64,000 nucleotides of DNA from contig JAEUKE010000269.1 in assembly GCA_016794345.1 (NCBI GenBank), positions 46,508 to 110,507 of the forward strand, written 5' to 3'. This document shows, piece after piece, positions 41,801 through 49,321 of the stretch. This stretch comes from Myxococcales bacterium. GTDB taxonomy: Bacteria > Myxococcota_A > Polyangia > Polyangiales > Polyangiaceae. The notes below the pieces were generated by a model that made no database searches, had not been told where the DNA came from, and saw only the letters and a program-made list of their open reading frames with translations. A program made the position numbers and the translations under genes. How positions within the stretch are numbered: position 1 is the stretch's first letter; every line of letters starts with the position of its first letter.

Positions 41801-42237
41801 GCGACGGCAAACACGACTCGAGCAACGACGGCGAGACGACCACGGCGCTCGTCCCCTCCGACCGGGCTGCGACGTACCCCGTCTCGCGTCTGGGCGCGCG
41901 GATCGAGCTGCTCGACGTCGCCCGCGAGATCCAGGACGCCGATCGGATGCTCGGCGCCGTCGTGGGCGGCCAGCTCGACGTGATCGCCGAGCAGATCCGT
42001 TCGCTCCAGGAGAAAGCCCGGAGCATCCTGGAGCGCGCCCGAGAGGCCGGCGAGCTCCACCGCGCGGTCTGCCAGTTCAAGAAGCGCCCCGGCGCGGTCT
42101 ACCACCTCTACCGGCGCACCTCCGGCGAGCGGTACTTCTCCATGCTCTCGCCCGACGAGTGGGGCGGATCGCCCCCGCACCCGTTCGAGGGCTCGTTCCG
42201 GCTCGAGGTGGACATGAGCTGGACGCGCATCGACTGA
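41797..42237 (+). CDS. DUF2452 protein
   Basis: A 146-residue soluble protein from GTG 41797, coupled to the SGNH hydrolase stop. The N-terminus is charged and disordered (SDGKHDSSNDGETT). The core reads QDADRMLGAVVGGQLDVIAE, then QFKKRPGAVYHLYRR, SGERYFSMLSPDEWGG, and SFRLEVDMSWTRID at the end. This matches the DUF2452 family pattern (Y-H-L-Y … Y-F-S-M-L-S-P-x-E-W), which has no known function. It lacks signal peptide and membrane segments. The gap to the next gene (42238-42399) holds no credible gene. Confidence 0.8.
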   Translation: MSDGKHDSSNDGETTTALVPSDRAATYPVSRLGARIELLDVAREIQDADRMLGAVVGGQLDVIAEQIRSLQEKARSILERAREAGELHRAVCQFKKRPGAVYHLYRRTSGERYFSMLSPDEWGGSPPHPFEGSFRLEVDMSWTRID

Positions 42238-42382
42238 TCCCCGGGATTGGCCCGACCCCGGACGCGGAGGACGATCGAGCCCGACGACCGACACGCGCCC
42301 ACGAGAAGTGGATGCGCTACCGGGACGCCGTCTACGGAGCCGTGGGGGTCACCGCCTGAACTTCCCCCAGTCTGGCGCGGCC

Positions 42383-42388
42383 TGATAG
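42383..42388 (+). promoter_or_regulatory. Possible -10 element (TGATAG) of the double-kinase gene
   Basis: CCTGATAGCC lies 12 bases before ATG 42400. TGATAG-like extended -10 elements suit this GC-rich background, but no convincing -35 box was found, so this is a weak call. Confidence 0.25.
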
Positions 42389-42399
42389 CCTGAGGGCCG

Positions 42400-45300
42400 A
42401 TGGCGCTCATCCCTCAGCAGGTCGCCGGCAAGAAGCTGGGCAGCTACGAGCTCGCCAGGGAGGTGTTCACGAGCGGGGTGGGTGCTTCCTACATCGCGAA
42501 GAACCCGGACGGCGAGTCGGTCCTCCTGACCAAGATCCACCGGCACGTCGCGAAGAGCCCCCAGCTCTGCGACGCCTTCCTGGCCGAGGCCAAGTCGGCG
42601 CGCGCCCTCTCCCACGACGCCATCGCGCCGGTCGTCGACCACGGGACCGCGGACGGCGAGCCCTTCGTGGCCTACGCCCACGCAGAGAGCGAGACGCTCG
42701 CCGCGATCTTGCGGAAGGCCGGCCCCGATGGCCTGGCCCTCGGCATCGCCGCGCGCATCATCTTCGACCTCTTCGAGGCGATCGAGGCGGCTGGCTCGGC
42801 GAGCCTTTGCCACGGCGAGCTCGGCCCGTGGTGCATCCACGTCGGGGTGGACGGCCGGACCCGTGTCTCGGGCTTCGCGGTCGACCGCGCTCTCGTCCGC
42901 TTCGGCCTTCACTACGCGAAGAACCTCGAGCGGCTGACGTACGCCGCCCCGGAGCGAGTCAAGGCGATGAGCCTGACGCTCGGGCCTGCGCCGCCGCCGC
43001 CCGATCTCCGCTCCGACACCTTCAGCGCGTCCGTGCTCGCGTGGGAGCTCCTCGGCAGGCAGCGCCTGTTCGCCTCGCGCATGGAGGCGGCCATCATCCA
43101 GAAAGTCCTCACCGGGCCCATCGCGGAGCTGAAGAGCCTCCGCAGCGAGATCCCCGCGTCGCTGAGCGAAGCGATCGGCAAGGGTTTGTCCCGGGATCCG
43201 GCGGAACGACCGAGCCCCGAGCTGATCCGCAAGGCTCTCGAGGACATCGCGGGCGGCGCCTCCCCCGAGGAGGTCGGCCAGCTCGTCGAGGCGTCCCGAG
43301 GCAAGGCTCCCTCGGCCCGAACGGAGCCGACTCCGCGCGCGGGGATCGGCTTCAACCGCAGCGTGACGCCGCAGTCGTTCGCTGCGGTTCGCCCGACGGA
43401 CACGAACAGCAACGGCCGCGCGCAGAACGGCGAGCACGCGGCCCGCGCCCGCAGCGTCCCGCCTCCCGCGCTCGGTGTGCCGAGCCCCGTGGGAGCAAAG
43501 AAACGCGCCCAGACCCTGATCGGCTTCACGCCTTCGCCCATCGAAGCGCCCAAGGCCGAGGCACCGAAGCCCGCGCCGCTGGTGGAGGACGAGCCCACGA
43601 ACGTGGAGGCCAAGCCCGCGGGGCCGGCCATCCCACCGCCCGCGCCCTCGTCGGCCGACGCGACCGATCTCATCGAGGAGATCTCCACCTCCGACGGGGA
43701 GCTCCTCCTGGAAGAGGGCGCGTTCGCGGCGGCGCCGCCGCCGCCCAAGCCTCGGGCGCAGCCCTCGACGCCGCCGCCCGCGCCGCGCCGCGCCGCCGTG
43801 AAGCCGCGCCAGGTGACCCTGATGGGGATCGAGCCGCTCCTCGACGAGCCCACGCTCGCGCAAGCGCCCTCGACTCCGCCGATCGCACCCAGCCCACCGA
43901 GCCCCGCCGTCGCCCCGGCCGCCCACAAGGACCCGGCTCCCCTCTTCGACGCCGAGAAGCTCGCCGTCATCGGGTCACACGGTCCGCGGTCCGGCGCGGT
44001 CGTCACGACCGGGAGCGGAAAGAAGTACCAGCTCATCTCCGACGTCGCGCGCGGCGGCATGGCGATCGTGTGGACGGCCCGGCCCGTCGGCTCGAGCGGC
44101 CTCGACCAGCTCGTCGCCATCAAGACGATGCTCCCCGAGCTCTCGGACGACATCGACTTCGAGAAGATGTTCCTCGACGAGATGCGCGTCGCCGCTCGCA
44201 TCAAACACGCAAACGTCGCGCAGATCCTCGAGGTCGGCGAGGAGGACCGATACCTCTACCTGGTCATGGAGTGGGTCGAGGGCGAGCAGCTCGGTGTGAT
44301 CCAGGAGGCGGCGAGGACGTCGGGAGGCATCCCGCTCGACGTCTTCCTGCGCGTCGCCGCCGAGGCCTGCGCCGGCCTCCACGCCGCGCACGAGCTCCGC
44401 GACGACGACGGTCACCTGCTCGACCTCGTCCACCGGGACATCAACCCGACGAACGTGCTCCTCGACACGCGCGGCCACGTGAAGGTCCTCGACTTCGGGA
44501 TCGCGAAGTCGAAAGGACGCCTGCACGTCACCCGAGCCGGCTCCATCGTGAAGGGCAAGACCCCCTACCTGTCTCCCGAGCAGCTCGGTGGGCTCACGCT
44601 CGATCGACGGAGCGATCTGTTCTCGCTCGGCGCGCTTTTTTACCTGCTCGCCACCGGTCTCCACCCGTTCCGGAGCGACAACGAGCTCCAGACGCTCGAG
44701 AACATCGCGCTGAAGTCGCCCGAGCCGCCTCGCTCCATCGCCCCCGATCTGCCGACCGATCTCGACAAGCTGATCCTTCGGCTGCTCGAGAAGGACCCGA
44801 AGAAGCGCTTCGCGTCCGCGGCGGAGGTCCAGAAGGAGCTCGAGCGGATCGAGTCGCACCTCACCAAGCCCGCGTCGAGCGAAGACGTCGCGCGGTTCGT
44901 GGAGCGCGTCGTCGGCAAGAGCGTCGCGGCCCGCCATTTCGAGATCGAGTCCGCGCTCGCCGCGATCGAGGGCCGCCCGGCCCCCGGGTCTCCCGCCGCG
45001 ATCGCGGCCGTGGTGACGGTCTCGCCCGTATCGCCGGTCCCGGCGCCCGTCGCTCCTGCGGTCCCGCTCGACCTGGCTCCCCCCGACGCGGGGCCTGCTC
45101 CGTCGGCTGACGAAGTCGTCACCTTCGATGACGTGAGCGCGAGCCTCCCCGCGGAAACGACCAGCTCGCCCGCGCTCGCGCCCTCGCTCGTCTCGGACGA
45201 CGCCCTCCCGGGCCCCGGCAAGTCGACCTCCCCCTGGGTGCGCCTCGCGATCCTCATCGGCGTCGGCGTCGCGGTCGGCGTGCTCATCATCACCGTCATC

Positions 45301-45648
45301 GAGTCCCTGCGCGGCCCCGACGCGCCCCCGCCGTCCCCCACGACGACCGCGAAGGTCACCGCAGGCACGACGGCGACATCCGCCCCCTCGCCGCCCCCGA
45401 CCCAGACCGCGGCGCCTCCGACCGCGGCCACCACGCAGGCGCCGGCCGAGACCGCCGCACCCACCCCGAGCGAGTCGGCCCCCCCCGAGGAGACGGCCTC
45501 GGCGCCGCCCACGACGCCGCCGACCGTCGCCCCGCCCACGACGGGCAAGCCGCCAACCACAGGCAAGCCGCCCACGACGGGCAAGCCGCCAACCACAGGC
45601 AAGCCGCCCGCCAAGCCGCCGAAGAAGCACAACCCGACGACGATCTAG
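42400..45648 (+). CDS. Pseudokinase-kinase tandem, membrane Ser/Thr kinase
   Basis: A 1082-residue protein with two kinase folds. The first (residues 1-290) is a pseudokinase: CHGELGPWCIHVG replaces the HRD loop and VSGFAV the DFG motif. The second (about 540-820) is complete: DVARGGMAIVWTA, VAIKTML, DLVHRDINPTNVLLD (near 678) and VKVLDFGIAKSK (near 697). A Pro/Ala-rich linker joins them. One membrane helix is at about 946-969 (WVRLAILIGVGVAVGVLIIT), followed by a Thr/Pro-rich tail with TTGKPP repeats, probably outside the cytoplasm. The pseudokinase may regulate the active domain. The next gene begins 12 bases later and encodes a two-helix membrane protein. Confidence 0.88.
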   Translation: MALIPQQVAGKKLGSYELAREVFTSGVGASYIAKNPDGESVLLTKIHRHVAKSPQLCDAFLAEAKSARALSHDAIAPVVDHGTADGEPFVAYAHAESETLAAILRKAGPDGLALGIAARIIFDLFEAIEAAGSASLCHGELGPWCIHVGVDGRTRVSGFAVDRALVRFGLHYAKNLERLTYAAPERVKAMSLTLGPAPPPPDLRSDTFSASVLAWELLGRQRLFASRMEAAIIQKVLTGPIAELKSLRSEIPASLSEAIGKGLSRDPAERPSPELIRKALEDIAGGASPEEVGQLVEASRGKAPSARTEPTPRAGIGFNRSVTPQSFAAVRPTDTNSNGRAQNGEHAARARSVPPPALGVPSPVGAKKRAQTLIGFTPSPIEAPKAEAPKPAPLVEDEPTNVEAKPAGPAIPPPAPSSADATDLIEEISTSDGELLLEEGAFAAAPPPPKPRAQPSTPPPAPRRAAVKPRQVTLMGIEPLLDEPTLAQAPSTPPIAPSPPSPAVAPAAHKDPAPLFDAEKLAVIGSHGPRSGAVVTTGSGKKYQLISDVARGGMAIVWTARPVGSSGLDQLVAIKTMLPELSDDIDFEKMFLDEMRVAARIKHANVAQILEVGEEDRYLYLVMEWVEGEQLGVIQEAARTSGGIPLDVFLRVAAEACAGLHAAHELRDDDGHLLDLVHRDINPTNVLLDTRGHVKVLDFGIAKSKGRLHVTRAGSIVKGKTPYLSPEQLGGLTLDRRSDLFSLGALFYLLATGLHPFRSDNELQTLENIALKSPEPPRSIAPDLPTDLDKLILRLLEKDPKKRFASAAEVQKELERIESHLTKPASSEDVARFVERVVGKSVAARHFEIESALAAIEGRPAPGSPAAIAAVVTVSPVSPVPAPVAPAVPLDLAPPDAGPAPSADEVVTFDDVSASLPAETTSSPALAPSLVSDDALPGPGKSTSPWVRLAILIGVGVAVGVLIITVIESLRGPDAPPPSPTTTAKVTAGTTATSAPSPPPTQTAAPPTAATTQAPAETAAPTPSESAPPEETASAPPTTPPTVAPPTTGKPPTTGKPPTTGKPPTTGKPPAKPPKKHNPTTI
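45108..45121. repeat. TGAC-N6-GTCA palindrome site
   Basis: Core GAAGTC, in the linker of the double-kinase gene (ADEVVTF). Codon use here is ordinary, so it is one of the weaker cases for DNA-level selection. Confidence 0.45.
45535..45606. repeat. Four tandem 18-bp units encoding TTGKPP
   Basis: Two versions of the unit alternate (CCCACGACGGGCAAGCCG and CCAACCACAGGCAAGCCG), so the DNA repeats with a 36-bp period, while the protein repeats every six residues as T-T-G-K-P-P at the end of the double-kinase protein. Confidence 0.85.
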
Positions 45649-45659
45649 CCGCCCACACA

Positions 45660-46706
45660 ATGACCACCCTGTCATCTTCAAGAGCTCTTCGACGTGCCAC
45701 CGTCCTCGCTGCGCTCCTGGCCGGAGGCGCCGCGACCTCGGACGCGTTCGCCCAGGGGCCTGCGCCGGCGCAAGCGCCGGCGCCCACCCCACAGCAGGTG
45801 CAGAAGGCGACGTCGGCCTTCCAGGCCGGCACACGCCTGTTCCAGGCGAAGAAGTTCGCCCTGGCGCTCGAGCAGTTCAAGAGCTCCTACGACACCGTCG
45901 CGAGCCCCAACTCCCTCCTCTACATCGCCCGGTGTCAGGCCGAGATGGGGAGCCTCAACGAGTCCTTCAAGACCTTCCAGCGCGTCATCGTCGAGGCGGA
46001 GGCGCGCCAGGACAAATACGGCCAGACGCGCGACTCCGCGAAGGTGGAGATCGAGGAGCTGGCCAACAAGATCTCCGTCCTCACGGTGAACGTCGCCAAC
46101 GCGAAGGACTCGACGCGGCTCAAGGTAGGCGGAGCGATCATCGCAAAGGAGGACTGGGGCAAGCAGCTGCCGCGCGACCCGGGCCCGGTCGACGTCGTGC
46201 TCGAGACGGACGGCCTGCCTCCCGTGAGCCAGAGCCTCACGCTCGCGAAGGGTGAGCGCAAGACGCTCGATCTCGCCGTCCCCGAGCCCAAGAAAGAAGA
46301 GCCGCCGCCCCCGCCGCCGCCGTCCGACGACTCGAGCGGCCCCTCGGGCCTGCTGATCGGCTCGCTCGTGCTCGGCGGCATCGGCGTCGCCGGGATGGTC
46401 ACGTTCGGCGTGGCCGGCGGGCTGTCGCTGTCGACGTACGGCGAGGTCGAGGACAAGTGCGGTTCCCAGCCTGGTGGCAAGTGCACCGCGCAGGCGGACC
46501 TCGACACGATCGACCAGGGCGAGCAGCAGCAGATGATCGCCAACATCGGCCTGATCGTCGGCGGCGTCGGGCTCGCGGCCGGCGCGACGCTCCTGATCGT
46601 CGATCTGGCTGGCGGCGGGTCGTCCTCCGCGTCCGCCGACGTGGGCGAGGTGTCCGTCGATCTGCAGGTCGGCCCCGGCTACGCGGGCGTCCGCGGTCGA
46701 TTCTGA
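45660..46706 (+). CDS. Exported TPR protein with paired C-terminal membrane helices
   Basis: The 348-residue protein has a signal peptide (RRATVLAALLAGGAATSDAF) and a TPR-like helical region at about 40-135 (SAFQAGTRLFQAKKFALALE, SPNSLLYIARCQAEMGSLNE). A small beta domain with a PEGA-like strand (TLAKGERKTLDLAVPEPK) and a Pro-rich hinge follow. The end carries two hydrophobic segments joined by a Cys-containing loop (TFGVAGGLSLSTYGEVEDKC … LIVGGVGLAAGATLLIVD). It is encoded 12 bases after the kinase gene. A similar membrane module closes the gene beside the kinase at 59026, so a kinase-partner role is plausible. Function is otherwise unknown. Confidence 0.75.
   Translation: MTTLSSSRALRRATVLAALLAGGAATSDAFAQGPAPAQAPAPTPQQVQKATSAFQAGTRLFQAKKFALALEQFKSSYDTVASPNSLLYIARCQAEMGSLNESFKTFQRVIVEAEARQDKYGQTRDSAKVEIEELANKISVLTVNVANAKDSTRLKVGGAIIAKEDWGKQLPRDPGPVDVVLETDGLPPVSQSLTLAKGERKTLDLAVPEPKKEEPPPPPPPSDDSSGPSGLLIGSLVLGGIGVAGMVTFGVAGGLSLSTYGEVEDKCGSQPGGKCTAQADLDTIDQGEQQQMIANIGLIVGGVGLAAGATLLIVDLAGGGSSSASADVGEVSVDLQVGPGYAGVRGRF
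45661..45674. repeat. TGAC-N6-GTCA palindrome site
   Basis: Core CACCCT, at the start codon of the TPR membrane protein (ATGACCACCCTGTCAT). The core does not fit R-N4-C. It could act as an operator at the translation start. Confidence 0.4.
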
Positions 46707-46716
46707 GAGTCGGCGC

Positions 46717-49320
46717 TCAGTCGACCGCGTCCTTCAGGTTGGCACCGGCCAGCTTCGCGCGAGACCGATCCACGCCCGAGAGTCGCGCGCCGCTCAGGTT
46801 CGCGTCGCGGAAGTCGGCGCCGTCCACCGCGGCGTCGGAGAGGTTCGCGCCGCTCAGCTTCGCCGCGCGGAGCGAGGCCCCGCGAAGATCGACGCGGCGG
46901 AGGTCCGCGTCGTTCGCCACGGCGCGCTGGAGATTGGCGTTCTGGAGAAACGCCCCGCCGAGCTTCGCTCCGTTCAGCTTGGCCTGGCGCAGCTGCGCGC
47001 GCACGAGGCTCGCCTCTTCGAAGTCGGCGCCCTCGGCTGTCGCGTTCGAGAGGTCGGAGTCGTCCAGGATGCTCTGACGCGCGGTCGTCGCGATGAGGCT
47101 CGCGCGCACGAGCGACGCAGACTTGAGTGAGCATCGGTCGAGGCAGCCGCGATCGATCTCGGCACCCTCCCACACCGACCGCTCCCCGAGGGCGCCGGCC
47201 AGATCGACGCCGGGCAAGGTCGCGCCGGTCGCGTTCGCGCCCCCGAGCTTCGCGCTCCGCAGGCACACGTCCTCCCCGACGATCTCGGTGAGCGTCGCGT
47301 CGCTCAGGTCGGCCCGCTCGAAACGCGCCGCGTCGACGCGGGCCCCCGACAGATCGACCGAGACGAGGCTCGCCTCTTCGAAATCGGCGCGCGCCCATCG
47401 GCCCTGCGCAAAGCTCGCGCGATCACACCGCGCCCGGCGGAAGAGCGCGTCGTCACCGGACGCGAGCGTCATCGTCGCGCCCGATAGATCGGCGCCCGAC
47501 AGATCGGCCCCGCCGAGCGTCGCGCGCACGAGATCGGCGCGGCTCAGATCGGCGCCCGAGAGCTTGGCGCCCGACAGATCGGCGCCGACCAGCTTCGCGC
47601 CCGAGAGCTTGGCGCCGGTGAGGTCTGCGTTCACGAGGCGAGCCCCCGAGAGATCCGCGCCGCTCAGCCGCGCCCCGCGGAGATCGAGGCCGGAGAGCTC
47701 GGCGCCGCTCAGCGGCGCACCGATCTCTCCGCCCGCCCGGATGCGCGCGAGCAGCTGCTGGCGGACGCCGTCGGGCTCGACGAGCGAACCGGCCAGCGCG
47801 GGCGCGGGCTCGCTCGCCGCCGGAATGGCTGCCGGCGCGGGCTCGCTCGCTGCCGGGCCGACCGGGGGCGCCGGCTCACTCTCCGGAGCGGCCAGCGCGG
47901 GCGCGGGCTCACTCAGCGCTGGAGCGACCGCGGGCGCGGGCGCGGGCTCGCTCGCCGCCGGCTCGGCGACGGGAGCGTCCGCCGCAAACGGCAGCGCGTC
48001 GCGCAGCGAGTCGGGGATCGGCGCGACCGCCGTCTGCCCCGAGGCCTCGTCGTCCGGCTCGAGGCTCACCAGGGTGGGGACGGCGAACGCGGGCGGGCGA
48101 CCTCCGGGCAGGTCGACTGCCCGCTCGCCTCGCGAGGCAGGGCCGGCCGCCGGCCCTGCGCCGAACGGCAGCGCCACCCCGAGCTCGTCTCCCGATATCG
48201 TGACAGTTTCGTCATTCGACCACTCGAGCGCGGTCGCCGGCGGCGGAGCCGGCTCGTCGAGCCGACCGAACGGGAGGCCACCGAGGGCCTTACCCGGGCT
48301 CGACCGCCGCGGCGTGGGCGCCCAGGGGAGCGCGCCGCCCGAGAGCCGAGCGAGCTCCGCCTCGTCGAACACCATCGTGCTGCTCGACTCCTCCAGCTCG
48401 TCTTCGGCGGGCGACTCGATGCCGGCGACGACTTGCCCCTCCCACGGCTCGGCGGGCAGAGGGCAACCACCTCGCCACAGGAGGGTCGCGGTGAGGCGGT
48501 CCATGTCGACGAAGAGCCGATCGACGACGAGATCGAGCGTCCGAGAGTGGTCGCCGCGCGTCGCGATGAGCCGCGCGCGCCCCACCGAGCCGGGCAGCTG
48601 CGACTGGAGACGCGTGAACGTGGGGTGCATCCCGTCGATCACGATCCACTCGTCGCCTCGGAGCGTCGGGAGTCGTTGGTCGGGCGGGCTGGCCTGGAAG
48701 TAGTCGAGCCCCATGTCGTCGGGGACCTCCAGCACGCCGTCTTTCACGAATGGCGCGCGGCTCCGGATCGACCGTCGCCGGCCCGGCCAGGTGGACGGGA
48801 TGGGTCCGAGCCCCGCCGGCATCCAGGGGTCCGACGGGTGGACGACGTTGGGCAACGCAGAGGAGCCATCCGGCCTGCGCCCGGCCGGGTTCTCGGTCCC
48901 CGGCCCGCCGACCGCCCGATCGTAGCCGAGCGGCAGGCGCTCGAACGGGGTCGGCTCGCTGCGCACGCCCGCTCGGTCGCCATAGACGTGGAGCGTCTTG
49001 TCGACGGCCGGTCCGTCACCGCCGACGAAGAGCCGGACCGACATGGACGGTACTGTCCTGTTCGCCGGCGCGCACGCGTGACCGACGACGATCACCTCGG
49101 GCTGCGCGAGCACGGGGATGAGGTCGGAAGGGTGGTCGGCGCCCTCGTCGAGCCACAGCTCGGCTCCGGGGATCGGCTCCGCGAGCGCGTCGGGCGCAAG
49201 CGCGAAGGCCGCCTTGAGCACGACGGTCAGCCGGAGCTCGCCGCGGTGCCGCCAAGCCAACGTCGTCCCGACCGCGCCTCCGTAAGCGGAGAGGGGGATG
49301 GGCGACACGAGCGAGAGCAC
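46717..49320 (-). CDS. DUF2169 protein with pentapeptide repeats (copy A)
   Basis: About 867 residues. The DUF2169 domain fills residues 1 to about 330 (AVGTTLAWRHRGELRLTVVL, DEGADHPSDLIPVLAQPEVI, AVGGPGTENPAGRRPDG). An Ala/Pro/Glu-rich linker (PAPALAAPESEPAP) follows. From about 540 the chain is a pentapeptide-repeat helix with A(D/N)LSx patterns (LSGADLSGARLVNADLTGAK). DUF2169 proteins often belong to type VI secretion loci as loading adaptors, but no secretion genes are visible here. I chose GTG 49320, which has GGAGAGG upstream, over a GTG at 49344 inside the upstream gene. The stop faces the membrane protein gene ten bases away. Confidence 0.85.
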   Translation of the reverse strand: MLSLVSPIPLSAYGGAVGTTLAWRHRGELRLTVVLKAAFALAPDALAEPIPGAELWLDEGADHPSDLIPVLAQPEVIVVGHACAPANRTVPSMSVRLFVGGDGPAVDKTLHVYGDRAGVRSEPTPFERLPLGYDRAVGGPGTENPAGRRPDGSSALPNVVHPSDPWMPAGLGPIPSTWPGRRRSIRSRAPFVKDGVLEVPDDMGLDYFQASPPDQRLPTLRGDEWIVIDGMHPTFTRLQSQLPGSVGRARLIATRGDHSRTLDLVVDRLFVDMDRLTATLLWRGGCPLPAEPWEGQVVAGIESPAEDELEESSSTMVFDEAELARLSGGALPWAPTPRRSSPGKALGGLPFGRLDEPAPPPATALEWSNDETVTISGDELGVALPFGAGPAAGPASRGERAVDLPGGRPPAFAVPTLVSLEPDDEASGQTAVAPIPDSLRDALPFAADAPVAEPAASEPAPAPAVAPALSEPAPALAAPESEPAPPVGPAASEPAPAAIPAASEPAPALAGSLVEPDGVRQQLLARIRAGGEIGAPLSGAELSGLDLRGARLSGADLSGARLVNADLTGAKLSGAKLVGADLSGAKLSGADLSRADLVRATLGGADLSGADLSGATMTLASGDDALFRRARCDRASFAQGRWARADFEEASLVSVDLSGARVDAARFERADLSDATLTEIVGEDVCLRSAKLGGANATGATLPGVDLAGALGERSVWEGAEIDRGCLDRCSLKSASLVRASLIATTARQSILDDSDLSNATAEGADFEEASLVRAQLRQAKLNGAKLGGAFLQNANLQRAVANDADLRRVDLRGASLRAAKLSGANLSDAAVDGADFRDANLSGARLSGVDRSRAKLAGANLKDAVD
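48201..48214. repeat. TGAC-N6-GTCA palindrome site
   Basis: Core AGTTTC, in DUF2169 copy A. Minus-strand codons AAT-GAC-GAA-ACT-GTC-ACG-ATA include AAT, ACT and ATA, rare elsewhere in this gene. Confidence 0.6.
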
Positions 49321-49321
49321 G

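Noticed and set aside
42238..42399. A possible small gene ending at 42359 (reading WMRYRDAVYGAVG near the end).
   Set aside because: No start codon with a ribosome binding site and no support beyond a short open frame between two genes.
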